Part shown: in pieces, positions 1 through 5,783 of the stretch
How positions within the stretch are numbered: the first letter of the stretch is position 1
Layout: the number at the start of each line of letters is the position of its first letter
Source of the DNA: Candidatus Glassiibacteriota bacterium
GTDB lineage: Bacteria; Gemmatimonadota; Glassbacteria; GWA2-58-10
Assembly (NCBI GenBank): GCA_030604975.1
Contig: JAUVUV010000042.1
Span: 1-10,359, forward strand
Direction: 5' to 3'
Length of the DNA stretch: 10,359 nt
Translations under genes and position numbers: made by a program
The notes under the pieces: model-generated
The model's input: the letters and a program-made list of their open reading frames with translations, nothing else
Told to the model about the DNA's origin: nothing
Databases searched by the model: none

Positions 1-51
1 CCCCAGGCCCCGGGGAAACATAACAGCTTACTAATTTATGAATAATCAGGA

Positions 52-1173
52 TTAGAAGCGGCAAGTAAGGGCAAAATTGAGGAGGCTCTTGCGGAAATTA
101 AGCTCGCGGATGGAGGACTCGTTGCGGTAAACGCTCACAGTAAGCGCGGCTTCGAGCGTTTCGTTGAGCGGCCGGGAAAGCTTGACAATCGCGCCGTTGT
201 TGTCGTTTTCCTCTGTGATTATATCAATCAGGATCGGCACATCCACCTCATCCGAATACCTTTTGAGTTCGAAAAAGAGGTAGGCGTTGAGGAAAAAATC
301 CAGTGGCAGTTTCTCGGCGAATAGAAGGCTGAAACGGTTATTCCAGTAGGAAAAACCGTAGTTGTTCGAGTCATTGCGCTGGAGCGACCAGGTGAAATTA
401 ACCAGCCTCCTGCGGGTGTAGGACATTGTAAAATCGAGCTGATGGAGGCTGTCCCGCTGGCGCTCATTGAGTTGGACGAGGATTCCGTCCGGATCCCGGA
501 CGTTGATCAGCCTGCGGTAACGTCGGTGGGTGAAACTGTACTGGACCGAGCCTGCAAGGTGAGGCGCCAGAGGGCGGGAAAGCCGTATGCTGGGGCTGTG
601 AGCGCGGTAGTTGAAAGTGTTGAATGTTTCGAAATTGAAGAAGGAATAGCGGTAGGCAAAACTCAGCCTTCCCAGGTCCCCGACCTGTTTGCGAGTGAAC
701 AGCCTGCCTGCCCCCCGAACGTAGCCTTCCTCGCTGAGCAGGTTCAACTCGTTTTTCCGGTAAATATTCCGGCCCTTGAGTTCGGCACCGGCGCCGGCGG
801 TCCAGCCGCCGGCTATACGCCTTTCGCTGTCGATAGCCAGCTTGAGGACCAGTATGTCGCCCGCGGTGAGTTTATCCTCTTCAGCCAGTTTGTGGTGGTC
901 TATGTAGCCCAGATGGAAATTGAGCAGGGTGAGGCTTTGCGGGTAATTCAAGCGCACTTTGGAAAACAGCGAAACCGCTCCGGCTCCGCCGCTGAGTTTA
1001 TCTGAGCGCTCCTCGAGTACATTGTCATCGTACTCCCAGGCGATGGTGAGACGGCTTTCGGCTCTGGCGCTTATACGCTCAGCGGCAACAGCAGATGTCG
1101 AGATGAAAAGAAGATATGGAACCGCCAGGCAGGTATTCAGCCAGATGAGGGGATATTGTCGGAACCGGCTCAC
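52..1173 (-). CDS. Putative outer-membrane beta-barrel protein
   Basis: 373-residue protein of unrecognised family. Residues 1-31 form a Sec signal peptide: basic start, hydrophobic core around LAVPYLLFI, cleavage near SAVAA/E. The mature part is rich in alternating polar/aromatic stretches typical of transmembrane beta strands, for example around 171-180, 265-283 and 290-305. It ends in Arg-Phe, and a C-terminal aromatic residue is the usual signal for Bam-dependent outer-membrane insertion. The start is GTG. It overlaps the TGA stop of the upstream coiled-coil gene by four bases (GTGA), so translation is probably coupled; the nearest Shine-Dalgarno-like GAGG lies inside that gene, about 13 nt away. 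A channel or anchor working with the coiled-coil partner is an inference from coupling only. It could also belong to a porin-like or assembly-accessory family too divergent to name by eye. Confidence 0.75.
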   Translation of the reverse strand: MSRFRQYPLIWLNTCLAVPYLLFISTSAVAAERISARAESRLTIAWEYDDNVLEERSDKLSGGAGAVSLFSKVRLNYPQSLTLLNFHLGYIDHHKLAEEDKLTAGDILVLKLAIDSERRIAGGWTAGAGAELKGRNIYRKNELNLLSEEGYVRGAGRLFTRKQVGDLGRLSFAYRYSFFNFETFNTFNYRAHSPSIRLSRPLAPHLAGSVQYSFTHRRYRRLINVRDPDGILVQLNERQRDSLHQLDFTMSYTRRRLVNFTWSLQRNDSNNYGFSYWNNRFSLLFAEKLPLDFFLNAYLFFELKRYSDEVDVPILIDIITEENDNNGAIVKLSRPLNETLEAALTVSVYRNESSIRELNFRKSLLNFALTCRF

Positions 1174-2270
1174 TTTGGGGGGGCGACCTCCTGCTCTCGT
1201 CCGATTTCACCTGCCTTACTTCTCATGTCACGTTCCATGGTGCGCAAGATTTCGAGATTCTCCTTGAGCGAATCCCGGCGCGATTCGAGCAGGCCGACTG
1301 CAGCCTCGAGTTCATCAGCCGAGAGGTTCTCCAGATTCTGCAGCAGCCACATCCCGCTTTCCAACTCCCCCAGTTCCAGGTCGAGAATCAACGTGCCGGC
1401 CTGGAAAGGCTCGCTTGTTGTCTCTGTGGCAGAGAAATCACCGTAACCTTCCCCAGACTCAGCTTTCAAGCCTAAATCCTCAGGGGAAGTTGCCGAGGAT
1501 CTGGCGCCTGCTCTGCTTGAAGGGCCCGTCCTATCGAAAAGGGAGATTTCCTGGGCGAACTCATTGAGCCGCCTTCTGATGGCTCCCTCCTCGGAAAACC
1601 GCTCAATACTTTTTTCAAGCTCCGCCAGAGCGCGCGACCACCTGGCCGCTATATCTCCGAGAAAGTCCACTTTTTCACGTATTTCCTCCGGGGAATCCTT
1701 CGGTAATACCTTGACCACACGCTCCAGTTGTGAAAGGCTAATGCCCGCCTCGTAGCGCTTTCTTGTCTTGGTGGCTGTCGAGAATCGGGCCAGCGCGGTT
1801 CTTTCGGTCTGCAGCTGCTCTATTTGCTCCAGTATCTCCAGCCGCAACTTCCTGTCGCGGATATCTTTCAGTTCCAGGGTTATTGAATCCAGCACCGAGG
1901 TGTAGTAGGCGGTCGCCTGAAGGCTCAGTGCGGTCAACCCATCATCGCAGGTGAAAATAGCGCGATTCAGCATGTCGATACTGTCAGCCAGGGCCTGGCT
2001 CCTGCTCAGAACCCCCTCAAGGCGGTACTCCTCCAGCCGGGAGAATCGTTCGGCGAGGCTCTGCTTGAGACGTGCCACCTCTGCTGCCAACTCGTCGGCC
2101 TGTTTCTGAATCGAATCCCGGCGCGCAACTACCGATTCACGCAGCTCATACAAAGAGTCCAGTTCGGTCTTGATCCGCTCGCCCGAAAGCTCTGCGCCGG
2201 AAGCGCTGCCAGCCAGCGCGGGCCAGAGCAGAAGCAGAACGGTAAGGAATTTTCTGATCGGCTTTAACAC
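1170..2270 (-). CDS. Exported coiled-coil protein, partner of the barrel gene
   Basis: 366-residue protein, family not recognised. A Sec signal peptide covers about 1-26 (KPIRK, then LTVLLLLWPALA, cleavage near SASGA/E). Residues 28-245 are charged, Glu/Lys/Arg/Leu-rich and heptad-like, predicting long helical coiled coil with a weak break near 105-125. Residues 249-290 are a Ser/Gly/Thr/Glu-rich flexible linker, and 292-360 return to helix. The N-terminal ARRDSI and C-terminal SRRDSL segments resemble each other, so the two helical arms may be distantly repeated. The GTG start is supported by a long Shine-Dalgarno, GAGGTGATC on the minus strand (2278-2286), ending 7 nt before the start. No lipobox is present, so it should be periplasmic. 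It is the first gene of a unit whose next gene starts inside its stop codon; a periplasmic partner or scaffold for the barrel is likely, but the function is unknown. Confidence 0.75.
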   Translation of the reverse strand: MLKPIRKFLTVLLLLWPALAGSASGAELSGERIKTELDSLYELRESVVARRDSIQKQADELAAEVARLKQSLAERFSRLEEYRLEGVLSRSQALADSIDMLNRAIFTCDDGLTALSLQATAYYTSVLDSITLELKDIRDRKLRLEILEQIEQLQTERTALARFSTATKTRKRYEAGISLSQLERVVKVLPKDSPEEIREKVDFLGDIAARWSRALAELEKSIERFSEEGAIRRRLNEFAQEISLFDRTGPSSRAGARSSATSPEDLGLKAESGEGYGDFSATETTSEPFQAGTLILDLELGELESGMWLLQNLENLSADELEAAVGLLESRRDSLKENLEILRTMERDMRSKAGEIGREQEVAPPK

Positions 2271-2277
2271 TTTAAGA

Positions 2278-2286
2278 GATCACCTC
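2278..2286 (-). promoter_or_regulatory. Extended Shine-Dalgarno for the coiled-coil gene
   Basis: The minus strand reads GAGGTGATC here, a nine-base match to the complement of the usual 16S rRNA 3' end. It sits 7 nt before a GTG codon. It decides the GTG start at 2270 and suggests efficient translation of the pair 2270-52. Confidence 0.65.
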
Positions 2287-2306
2287 AACAAAACATAAAC
2301 AAAACA

Positions 2307-2320
2307 TTCAGAAATCTGAA
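2307..2320. repeat. 14-bp inverted repeat, possible operator
   Basis: TTCAGA-AA-TCTGAA is a perfect inverted repeat about 37 nt before the start of the coiled-coil gene, with a further TCAGAT half at 2335-2340. Its arms resemble those of the palindrome upstream of the second sulfatase (5336-5351), but the centre is 2 nt rather than 6 nt between TCAGA and TCTGA. It could be a regulator site; this is not established. A terminator reading is unlikely because the A-run/T-run lies on the wrong side for the minus-strand transcripts. Confidence 0.3.
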
Positions 2321-2410
2321 AAAAGAAATTCAAATCAGATCATATTTCGCAAAAGGCGTGCCGCTATTTCACCAGCATCCTGTTCGAGAGCAGAGCAACA
2401 ATAATTTAGC

Positions 2411-2430
2411 TCCAGGCACATCCAGGCATA
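2411..2430. repeat. Two tandem 10-bp repeats in the intergenic region
   Basis: TCCAGGCACA is followed directly by TCCAGGCATA, 9 of 10 identical and spaced one helical turn. They lie between the Tat sulfatase stop (2477) and the coiled-coil gene start (2270). The rest of this 206-bp gap is AT-rich with a weak TATGAT-like -10 on the minus strand near 2336-2341 and no convincing -35. Possible activator half-sites or chance. Confidence 0.25.
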
Positions 2431-2476
2431 GCAAAATTAATCCGAAGCTGCCAGATCGTAAAGAAATTATTTTTTC

Positions 2477-3883
2477 TCACTCATATCGCTCCGGCGCGCC
2501 GCTTGTTTTACCGTATTTCTCGCGCGTAAAAATATCAAGGTTGTCTTTGTATCGGCGTCCCGGCGGGTAATCCCCGGTGGCGGCTCTCCAGCGCTCTTTC
2601 TCGGAGCGCATGCGCTCGAGGATTTCAGCGTACCTGGGATCTCCGGCAAGGTTGGTGAACTCGAATGGGTCTGTCCAGGTGTCGTAAAGTTCCTCGCCTG
2701 CCCTGGGGATCATCCACAGCCGCATCTGTTCGGGAGTGAGCTGATTTAAATCACGCTTTGCCAGCAAAGACAGGTAACTCGGGCTTTTCAGAAGGTCGCT
2801 CGAGGTGGTGAACATCCGCGGCCGGTTATTCTTGATATACTTGTAGCGCTTGTCGCGGCATCCGCGCTGGTGGTCGTCCAGGTTGTGCCAGTTGCGCTCG
2901 ATATGGACATAGGCTCGCACTTCGGCCAGTGGATCGAAAAACAGCGGGCTTGCATTGGTTCCCTGCATTGCCTCCGGCACTTTCCTGCCTAAAATCGACA
3001 GGATAGTCGGCGCCAGATCGACCGTGCTGATCAGCGACTCGCTCACCGATCCTTCCGGTACGCGGCCGGGCCAGTGCACGAGAAACGGTACCCGCACCCC
3101 GCTGTCGTAGCAGGTGGTTTTGGCGCGCGGGAACGGCATGCCGTTGTCCGAGACAAATATCACCAGGGTATCTTTTTCCAGGCCATTCGCTTTGAGCCAG
3201 TCCAGGATTTTGCCGGTCTCCCGGTCCATGCGCAGACATTCGTCATAGTAGCTTGCCAGGTCCGCCCTTGTCTCAGGAGTATCCACAAGATAGGGAGGCA
3301 CGATAACATCCGCCGGGTCGGTGGGATCGGGCACGGTATCCGGCTGGTAAGGCCTGTGCGGGTCGCGGAAACCGACTGCCAGGAAAAACGGACCTTTCCC
3401 GGGGCGCTCTTCAAGGACCTGTTTCCAGTCTGTGGGCTGTTCCTCCACCCGGTCGAACTGGGCTGCCCCCACCGGCCCCAGATGCAGCTTGCCCACGTTA
3501 GCGGTAAAATAGCCGAGTTCGGACAGGTAAGTGGGCAGAATTTTAGTTCCCTCTGGCAAGGGCATATGAAGGGCCTCGGCGCCTGTGGCGTGAGGGTAGC
3601 GCCCGGTGAACATCGAGGCCCGGCTCGGGCTGCAACTGGAGGTGGTGACAAAGGCATTGGTGAAACGCATCCCACCCGCGGCGATCCTGTCCAGGCTGGG
3701 TGTCCTGATCGTGGGGTGGCCGTAACAGCCGGCGTCCCGGTCGCCCAGGTCATCGGCGATCAGCAGAAGGATGTTGGGGTGCTTGCTCCCCTTTGGAGGC
3801 TCTGCTTCAAGCTTCCCCGGCAGGGCGGCAAGCGCGCTCAAGGCCGCCCCGGTGATAAACTCTCTTCGACCGAGTTCCTGCAT
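2477..3883 (-). CDS. Tat-exported sulfatase, heparan N-sulfatase (SGSH)-like
   Basis: 468-residue type I sulfatase, predicted to hydrolyse sulfate esters or N-sulfate from a sugar substrate. Cys84 in SSCSPSRASMFTG fits the sulfatase signature C-x-P-x-R and would be converted to formylglycine. Metal and active-site candidates are Asp44-Asp45 (IADDLG), Lys132/His134 (GKLHLG), His176 (RDPHRPY) and Asp246-Asn247 (VSDNGMPFP). The order of blocks, including PFFLAVGFRDPHRPY, TRADLASYY and SDNGMPFPRAK, resembles human N-sulfoglucosamine sulfohydrolase, so a sulfated glucosamine-like substrate is possible but unproven. I chose the start at 3883, not the in-frame GTG at 3940. It has AGGAG 7 nt upstream and makes the protein begin with a twin-arginine signal (GRREFITGAALSALAALPG). 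It follows a paralogous sulfatase 86 nt upstream, probably in one transcript. No sulfatase-maturating enzyme is in the window. Confidence 0.92.
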   Translation of the reverse strand: MQELGRREFITGAALSALAALPGKLEAEPPKGSKHPNILLLIADDLGDRDAGCYGHPTIRTPSLDRIAAGGMRFTNAFVTTSSCSPSRASMFTGRYPHATGAEALHMPLPEGTKILPTYLSELGYFTANVGKLHLGPVGAAQFDRVEEQPTDWKQVLEERPGKGPFFLAVGFRDPHRPYQPDTVPDPTDPADVIVPPYLVDTPETRADLASYYDECLRMDRETGKILDWLKANGLEKDTLVIFVSDNGMPFPRAKTTCYDSGVRVPFLVHWPGRVPEGSVSESLISTVDLAPTILSILGRKVPEAMQGTNASPLFFDPLAEVRAYVHIERNWHNLDDHQRGCRDKRYKYIKNNRPRMFTTSSDLLKSPSYLSLLAKRDLNQLTPEQMRLWMIPRAGEELYDTWTDPFEFTNLAGDPRYAEILERMRSEKERWRAATGDYPPGRRYKDNLDIFTREKYGKTSGAPERYE

Positions 3884-3890
3884 GAGAAAG

Positions 3891-3895
3891 CTCCT
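3891..3895 (-). promoter_or_regulatory. Shine-Dalgarno fixing the Tat sulfatase start
   Basis: AGGAG on the minus strand, 7 nt before the ATG at 3883-3881. It favours this start over the upstream in-frame GTG at 3940, which would bury the twin-arginine motif 25 residues inside the protein. Confidence 0.7.
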
Positions 3896-3925
3896 GTCAA
3901 AAGTAACTGATTTTTTCGAGCAATA

Positions 3926-3956
3926 AGGAGTTCCAGGCACGATATGCCGTACTCCT
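3926..3956 (-). repeat. Intercistronic hairpin between the two sulfatase genes
   Basis: Arms AGGAGT (3926-3931) and ACTCCT (3951-3956) enclose a second stem GGCA (3936-3939) / TGCC (3945-3948) with a small loop. It lies in the 86-nt gap between the sulfatase genes. No T-run follows it on the minus strand, so it is not a classical intrinsic terminator. It could protect or process the mRNA, or be fortuitous. Confidence 0.35.
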
Positions 3957-3969
3957 ACATATTATCCGC

Positions 3970-5307
3970 TCACTGTTCGCGGAATGGGGGCGGCTTGCCG
4001 AGAATATCTCCTCTGATAATCTCCCGGGTGTAAATATCCATCAGGTCCACTCTCCGCGGCACCGGCGGGACATCATCGGTCGAGTTGATCCAGCGGTCGC
4101 ACTCGGCCCGCAGGCGCTGAATCTCGCCGGTATAACTGGGGTCTGCGGCAAGGTTGGTGAACTCGAACGGGTCGGTCACGGTGTCGTAAAGCTCCTCGCC
4201 CGGGCGGGGAACCATGAACAGGCGCATCTGTTCAGCAGTCAAGCGGTTGGCGTCGCGAAGTTCCAGCAGAGTGGCGTAGGAAGGAGACCTGAGCGCGTCC
4301 AGTGGCACGTTGGCCCGCTGGCGCGGGAAGCAGTTCCTGATATATTTGTAGCGCCTATCACGCACCGCCCTGATATGCTCGTCCAGGTCGTGCCAGTTGC
4401 TCTCGGCATGGATATACTCCCGCCCGACAGCCGATGGATCGAGAAAGAGTCGGCTTGCATCCAGGCCCTGCATGCCCTCCTTTGGGGCTATTCCCAGCAG
4501 CCCGAGCATGGACGGGGCGAGATCGACCATGCTGAACAGCGAATCATTCACCGTGCCCGCAGATATCTTGGGGGGATAGCGCACAATAAACGGGGTGCGG
4601 ATGCCGCTGTCGTAACAGGATGTCTTGGCGCGGGGAAAGGGCATCCCGTTGTCCGAAAAAAAGACCACGATTGTTTGATCCGCTATTCCCTGTTGTTCCA
4701 GGTATCCCAGGAGGTCCCCGATTACACGGTCCATGCGCACGCATTCATCATAGTAGGCCGCCAGGTCGGCTCTGACCTCGGGCGTATCCGGCAGGTAAGG
4801 CGGCACGATCACATCCTCCGAACTGGTGGGGTCCGGTATTGTGCCGGGCTGATAGTCCCTGTGGGGATCGTAAAAACACAGCGAGAGGAAAAACGGGCTG
4901 CCTGCAGGACGCCCCTCCAGGACAGCCCTCCAGTTCTCGACCCGGCTTTCCCTGTGGTGGAACTGATTCGCAACCAGCGGCCCCAGATGGTACTTGCCCA
5001 CATTGATCGTGTGGTAACCAAGCTCGGCCAGGTAAAAGGGGAGAATTTTGATATTTTCCGGCAGGTAAACATGCAGATCCTCGGCCCCTGTAGCATGCGG
5101 GTACATCCCGCTGAAAAAAGAGGCCCGGCTCGGGCTGCAACTGCTTGTGGTGACAAAAGCCGAGGTGAACCTTACGCCTTCGGCGGCCATCCGGTCCAGG
5201 TTTACAGTCCTGATCGAGGGGTTGCCGTAGCAGCCCAGGTCGCCATCGCCCAGGTCATCAGCAACAAGCCAGACGATATTGGGGAGTTCGTGCCCAGAGC
5301 TTGCCAT
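3970..5307 (-). CDS. Sulfatase without signal peptide, SGSH-like paralogue
   Basis: 445-residue type I sulfatase, first gene of the probable sulfatase pair. The formylglycine Cys is Cys57 in SSCSPSRASFFSG. Metal and active-site candidates are Asp17-Asp18 (VADDLG), Lys105/His107 (GKYHLG), His149 (YDPHRDY) and Asp219-Asn220 (FSDNGMPFP). Block order and C-terminal motifs (LTAEQMRLF, EELYDT, DPFEFTNLA) match the downstream paralogue closely, indicating tandem duplication and divergence. The protein begins only nine residues before the core PNIVWLVADDLG, and an in-frame TGA at 5325-5323 blocks any upstream extension, so it has no export signal. The start ATG has only a weak AGGG-like Shine-Dalgarno. 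It may be a cytoplasmic sulfatase acting on imported, already shortened substrate, or it may have lost its signal sequence. Substrate unknown. Confidence 0.9.
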   Translation of the reverse strand: MASSGHELPNIVWLVADDLGDGDLGCYGNPSIRTVNLDRMAAEGVRFTSAFVTTSSCSPSRASFFSGMYPHATGAEDLHVYLPENIKILPFYLAELGYHTINVGKYHLGPLVANQFHHRESRVENWRAVLEGRPAGSPFFLSLCFYDPHRDYQPGTIPDPTSSEDVIVPPYLPDTPEVRADLAAYYDECVRMDRVIGDLLGYLEQQGIADQTIVVFFSDNGMPFPRAKTSCYDSGIRTPFIVRYPPKISAGTVNDSLFSMVDLAPSMLGLLGIAPKEGMQGLDASRLFLDPSAVGREYIHAESNWHDLDEHIRAVRDRRYKYIRNCFPRQRANVPLDALRSPSYATLLELRDANRLTAEQMRLFMVPRPGEELYDTVTDPFEFTNLAADPSYTGEIQRLRAECDRWINSTDDVPPVPRRVDLMDIYTREIIRGDILGKPPPFREQ

Positions 5308-5335
5308 TGTTTGCCCTAAAAATCAGATGTTTTTT

Positions 5336-5351
5336 TCAGATAGTTATCTGA
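5336..5351. promoter_or_regulatory. 16-bp perfect palindrome, candidate operator
   Basis: TCAGATA-GT-TATCTGA, a 7-bp perfect inverted repeat with 2-nt centre, lies 28 nt upstream of the sulfatase ATG. A further half-site, TCAGAT, is at 5323-5328. The poly-T run 5330-5335 precedes it on the plus strand, so it does not read as a terminator for any gene here. Position and symmetry suit a dimeric repressor or activator controlling the sulfatase transcript; the regulator is not in the window. Confidence 0.4.
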
Positions 5352-5599
5352 CAATTGGAGAGAACGTTACTTCCAAAATTTACAATCATTCCAAAGGCGC
5401 GCAATGGTTTTAGTTTCTTTTTGCAAAGGCCGGCCTGCCTGAGTATATTGCATCAAGCCGGCAACCCCTTTGGTGGTTAATCATGCCAGCAGGAATGGAC
5501 TTATTATCAAAGTTCTGATATCTTAACTTACCGGCTAAGGGGCTATTACATACAGCACAGCTGAGTATTTCTTCTGGAAAATCATGTAACACGAAGCGC

Positions 5600-5619
5600 A
5601 ATATATAAACTTATATATT
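5600..5619. repeat. AT-rich 9-bp inverted repeat beside a Shine-Dalgarno
   Basis: AATATATAA-AC-TTATATATT is a perfect inverted repeat with a 2-nt centre. It ends 3 nt before GGAGG (5623-5627), the presumed ribosome-binding site of the truncated reading frame at 5639. It could be a regulator site, an AT-rich promoter element, or a weak hairpin near the ribosome site. Confidence 0.4.
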
Positions 5620-5638
5620 TTCGGAGGCGCCGACGGGA

Positions 5639-5734
5639 ATGGCTGGAGGCAAGTACGGCTACTTTGACGAAGAAAAACACGAATACATTATTATCAGGCC
5701 AGCTGAGATCTGGCTGGTCGAAGTTAAGATGTAA
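5639..5734 (+). pseudogene. Remnant: N-terminus of a GH94 (cellobiose phosphorylase-type) gene
   Basis: A 31-codon frame starts with ATG, 11 nt after GGAGG (5623-5627), and stops at TAA 5732-5734. Residues 5-21 read KYGYFDEEKHEYIIIRP. From family knowledge, GH94 phosphorylases (cellobiose/chitobiose/cyclic-glucan type) begin with a stretch of the form KYGYFDD..REYVITRPDTP.PWINYLG. The match stops at Arg-Pro; the next ten residues (AEIWLVEVKM) do not continue the family, and neither other frame resumes it. The fragment therefore looks like the 5' end of a phosphorylase gene, with its ribosome site kept, whose body was lost by deletion or rearrangement. The stop lies 49 nt before the M23 peptidase start, so this leader may now sit in that gene's 5' untranslated region. 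The alternative is a chance short frame or a true small peptide. Similarity is judged from memory of the family, not from a search. Confidence 0.55.
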
Positions 5735-5743
5735 AAATTTATA

Positions 5744-5751
5744 TACCTTTG
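5744..5751 (+). promoter_or_regulatory. Weak Bacteroidota-like -7 element upstream of the M23 gene
   Basis: TACCTTTG fits the TAnnTTTG pattern known for Bacteroidota housekeeping promoters and lies 32 nt before the M23 start. No matching TTTG-type -33 element is found at the right distance, so it may be chance. Confidence 0.15.
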
Positions 5752-5783
5752 AGTCAATAGATATTTCATGGAGGACAATTGAA

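Larger units (their letters stand above)
5308..5638. other. Gene-free region upstream of the sulfatases
   Basis: 331 bp with no convincing gene. It holds the palindrome at 5336-5351 and the AT-rich inverted repeat at 5600-5619. It also contains two 6-bp complementary pairs in crossed order: AGCCGG 5456-5461 with CCGGCT 5531-5536, and CCCCTT 5465-5470 with AAGGGG 5537-5542. A minus-strand open frame of 63 codons (5601-5410) with one C-x2-C resembles nothing I know and has no clear Shine-Dalgarno. Sulfatase transcription should start here, but no strong -35/-10 pair is visible on the minus strand; the best is a weak TTGCGC-N16-TAAATT. Confidence 0.5.

Noticed and set aside
1..15. GC-rich partial stem at the window edge (CCCC...GGGG) as terminator of the barrel gene
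   Set aside because: It is cut by the window edge and no T-run can be seen after it on the minus strand.
442..1005. Plus-strand open frame opposite the barrel gene
   Set aside because: It lacks a recognisable family or signal; the minus-strand frame has a signal peptide, barrel pattern and coupling to its neighbour.
3884..3940. Upstream GTG start (3940) for the Tat sulfatase
   Set aside because: It would displace the twin-arginine signal from the N-terminus and overlaps the intercistronic hairpin; the ATG at 3883 has a well-placed AGGAG.
3074..5319. Long plus-strand open frames opposite the sulfatases (3074-3910 and 4375-5319)
   Set aside because: They mirror the conserved sulfatase coding sequence, have no recognisable domains or ribosome sites, and arise from codon bias on the opposite strand.
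5410..5601. 63-codon minus-strand frame with a C-x2-C pair
   Set aside because: No known family, no clear ribosome site, and it lies in a region of short repeats; a single C-x2-C is not evidence for a zinc ribbon.
5664..5783. Upstream extension of the M23 peptidase to an initiation codon at 5664
   Set aside because: The extension overlaps the GH94-like leader in another frame, places the signal peptide 40 residues inside, and lacks the good Shine-Dalgarno seen before 5784.
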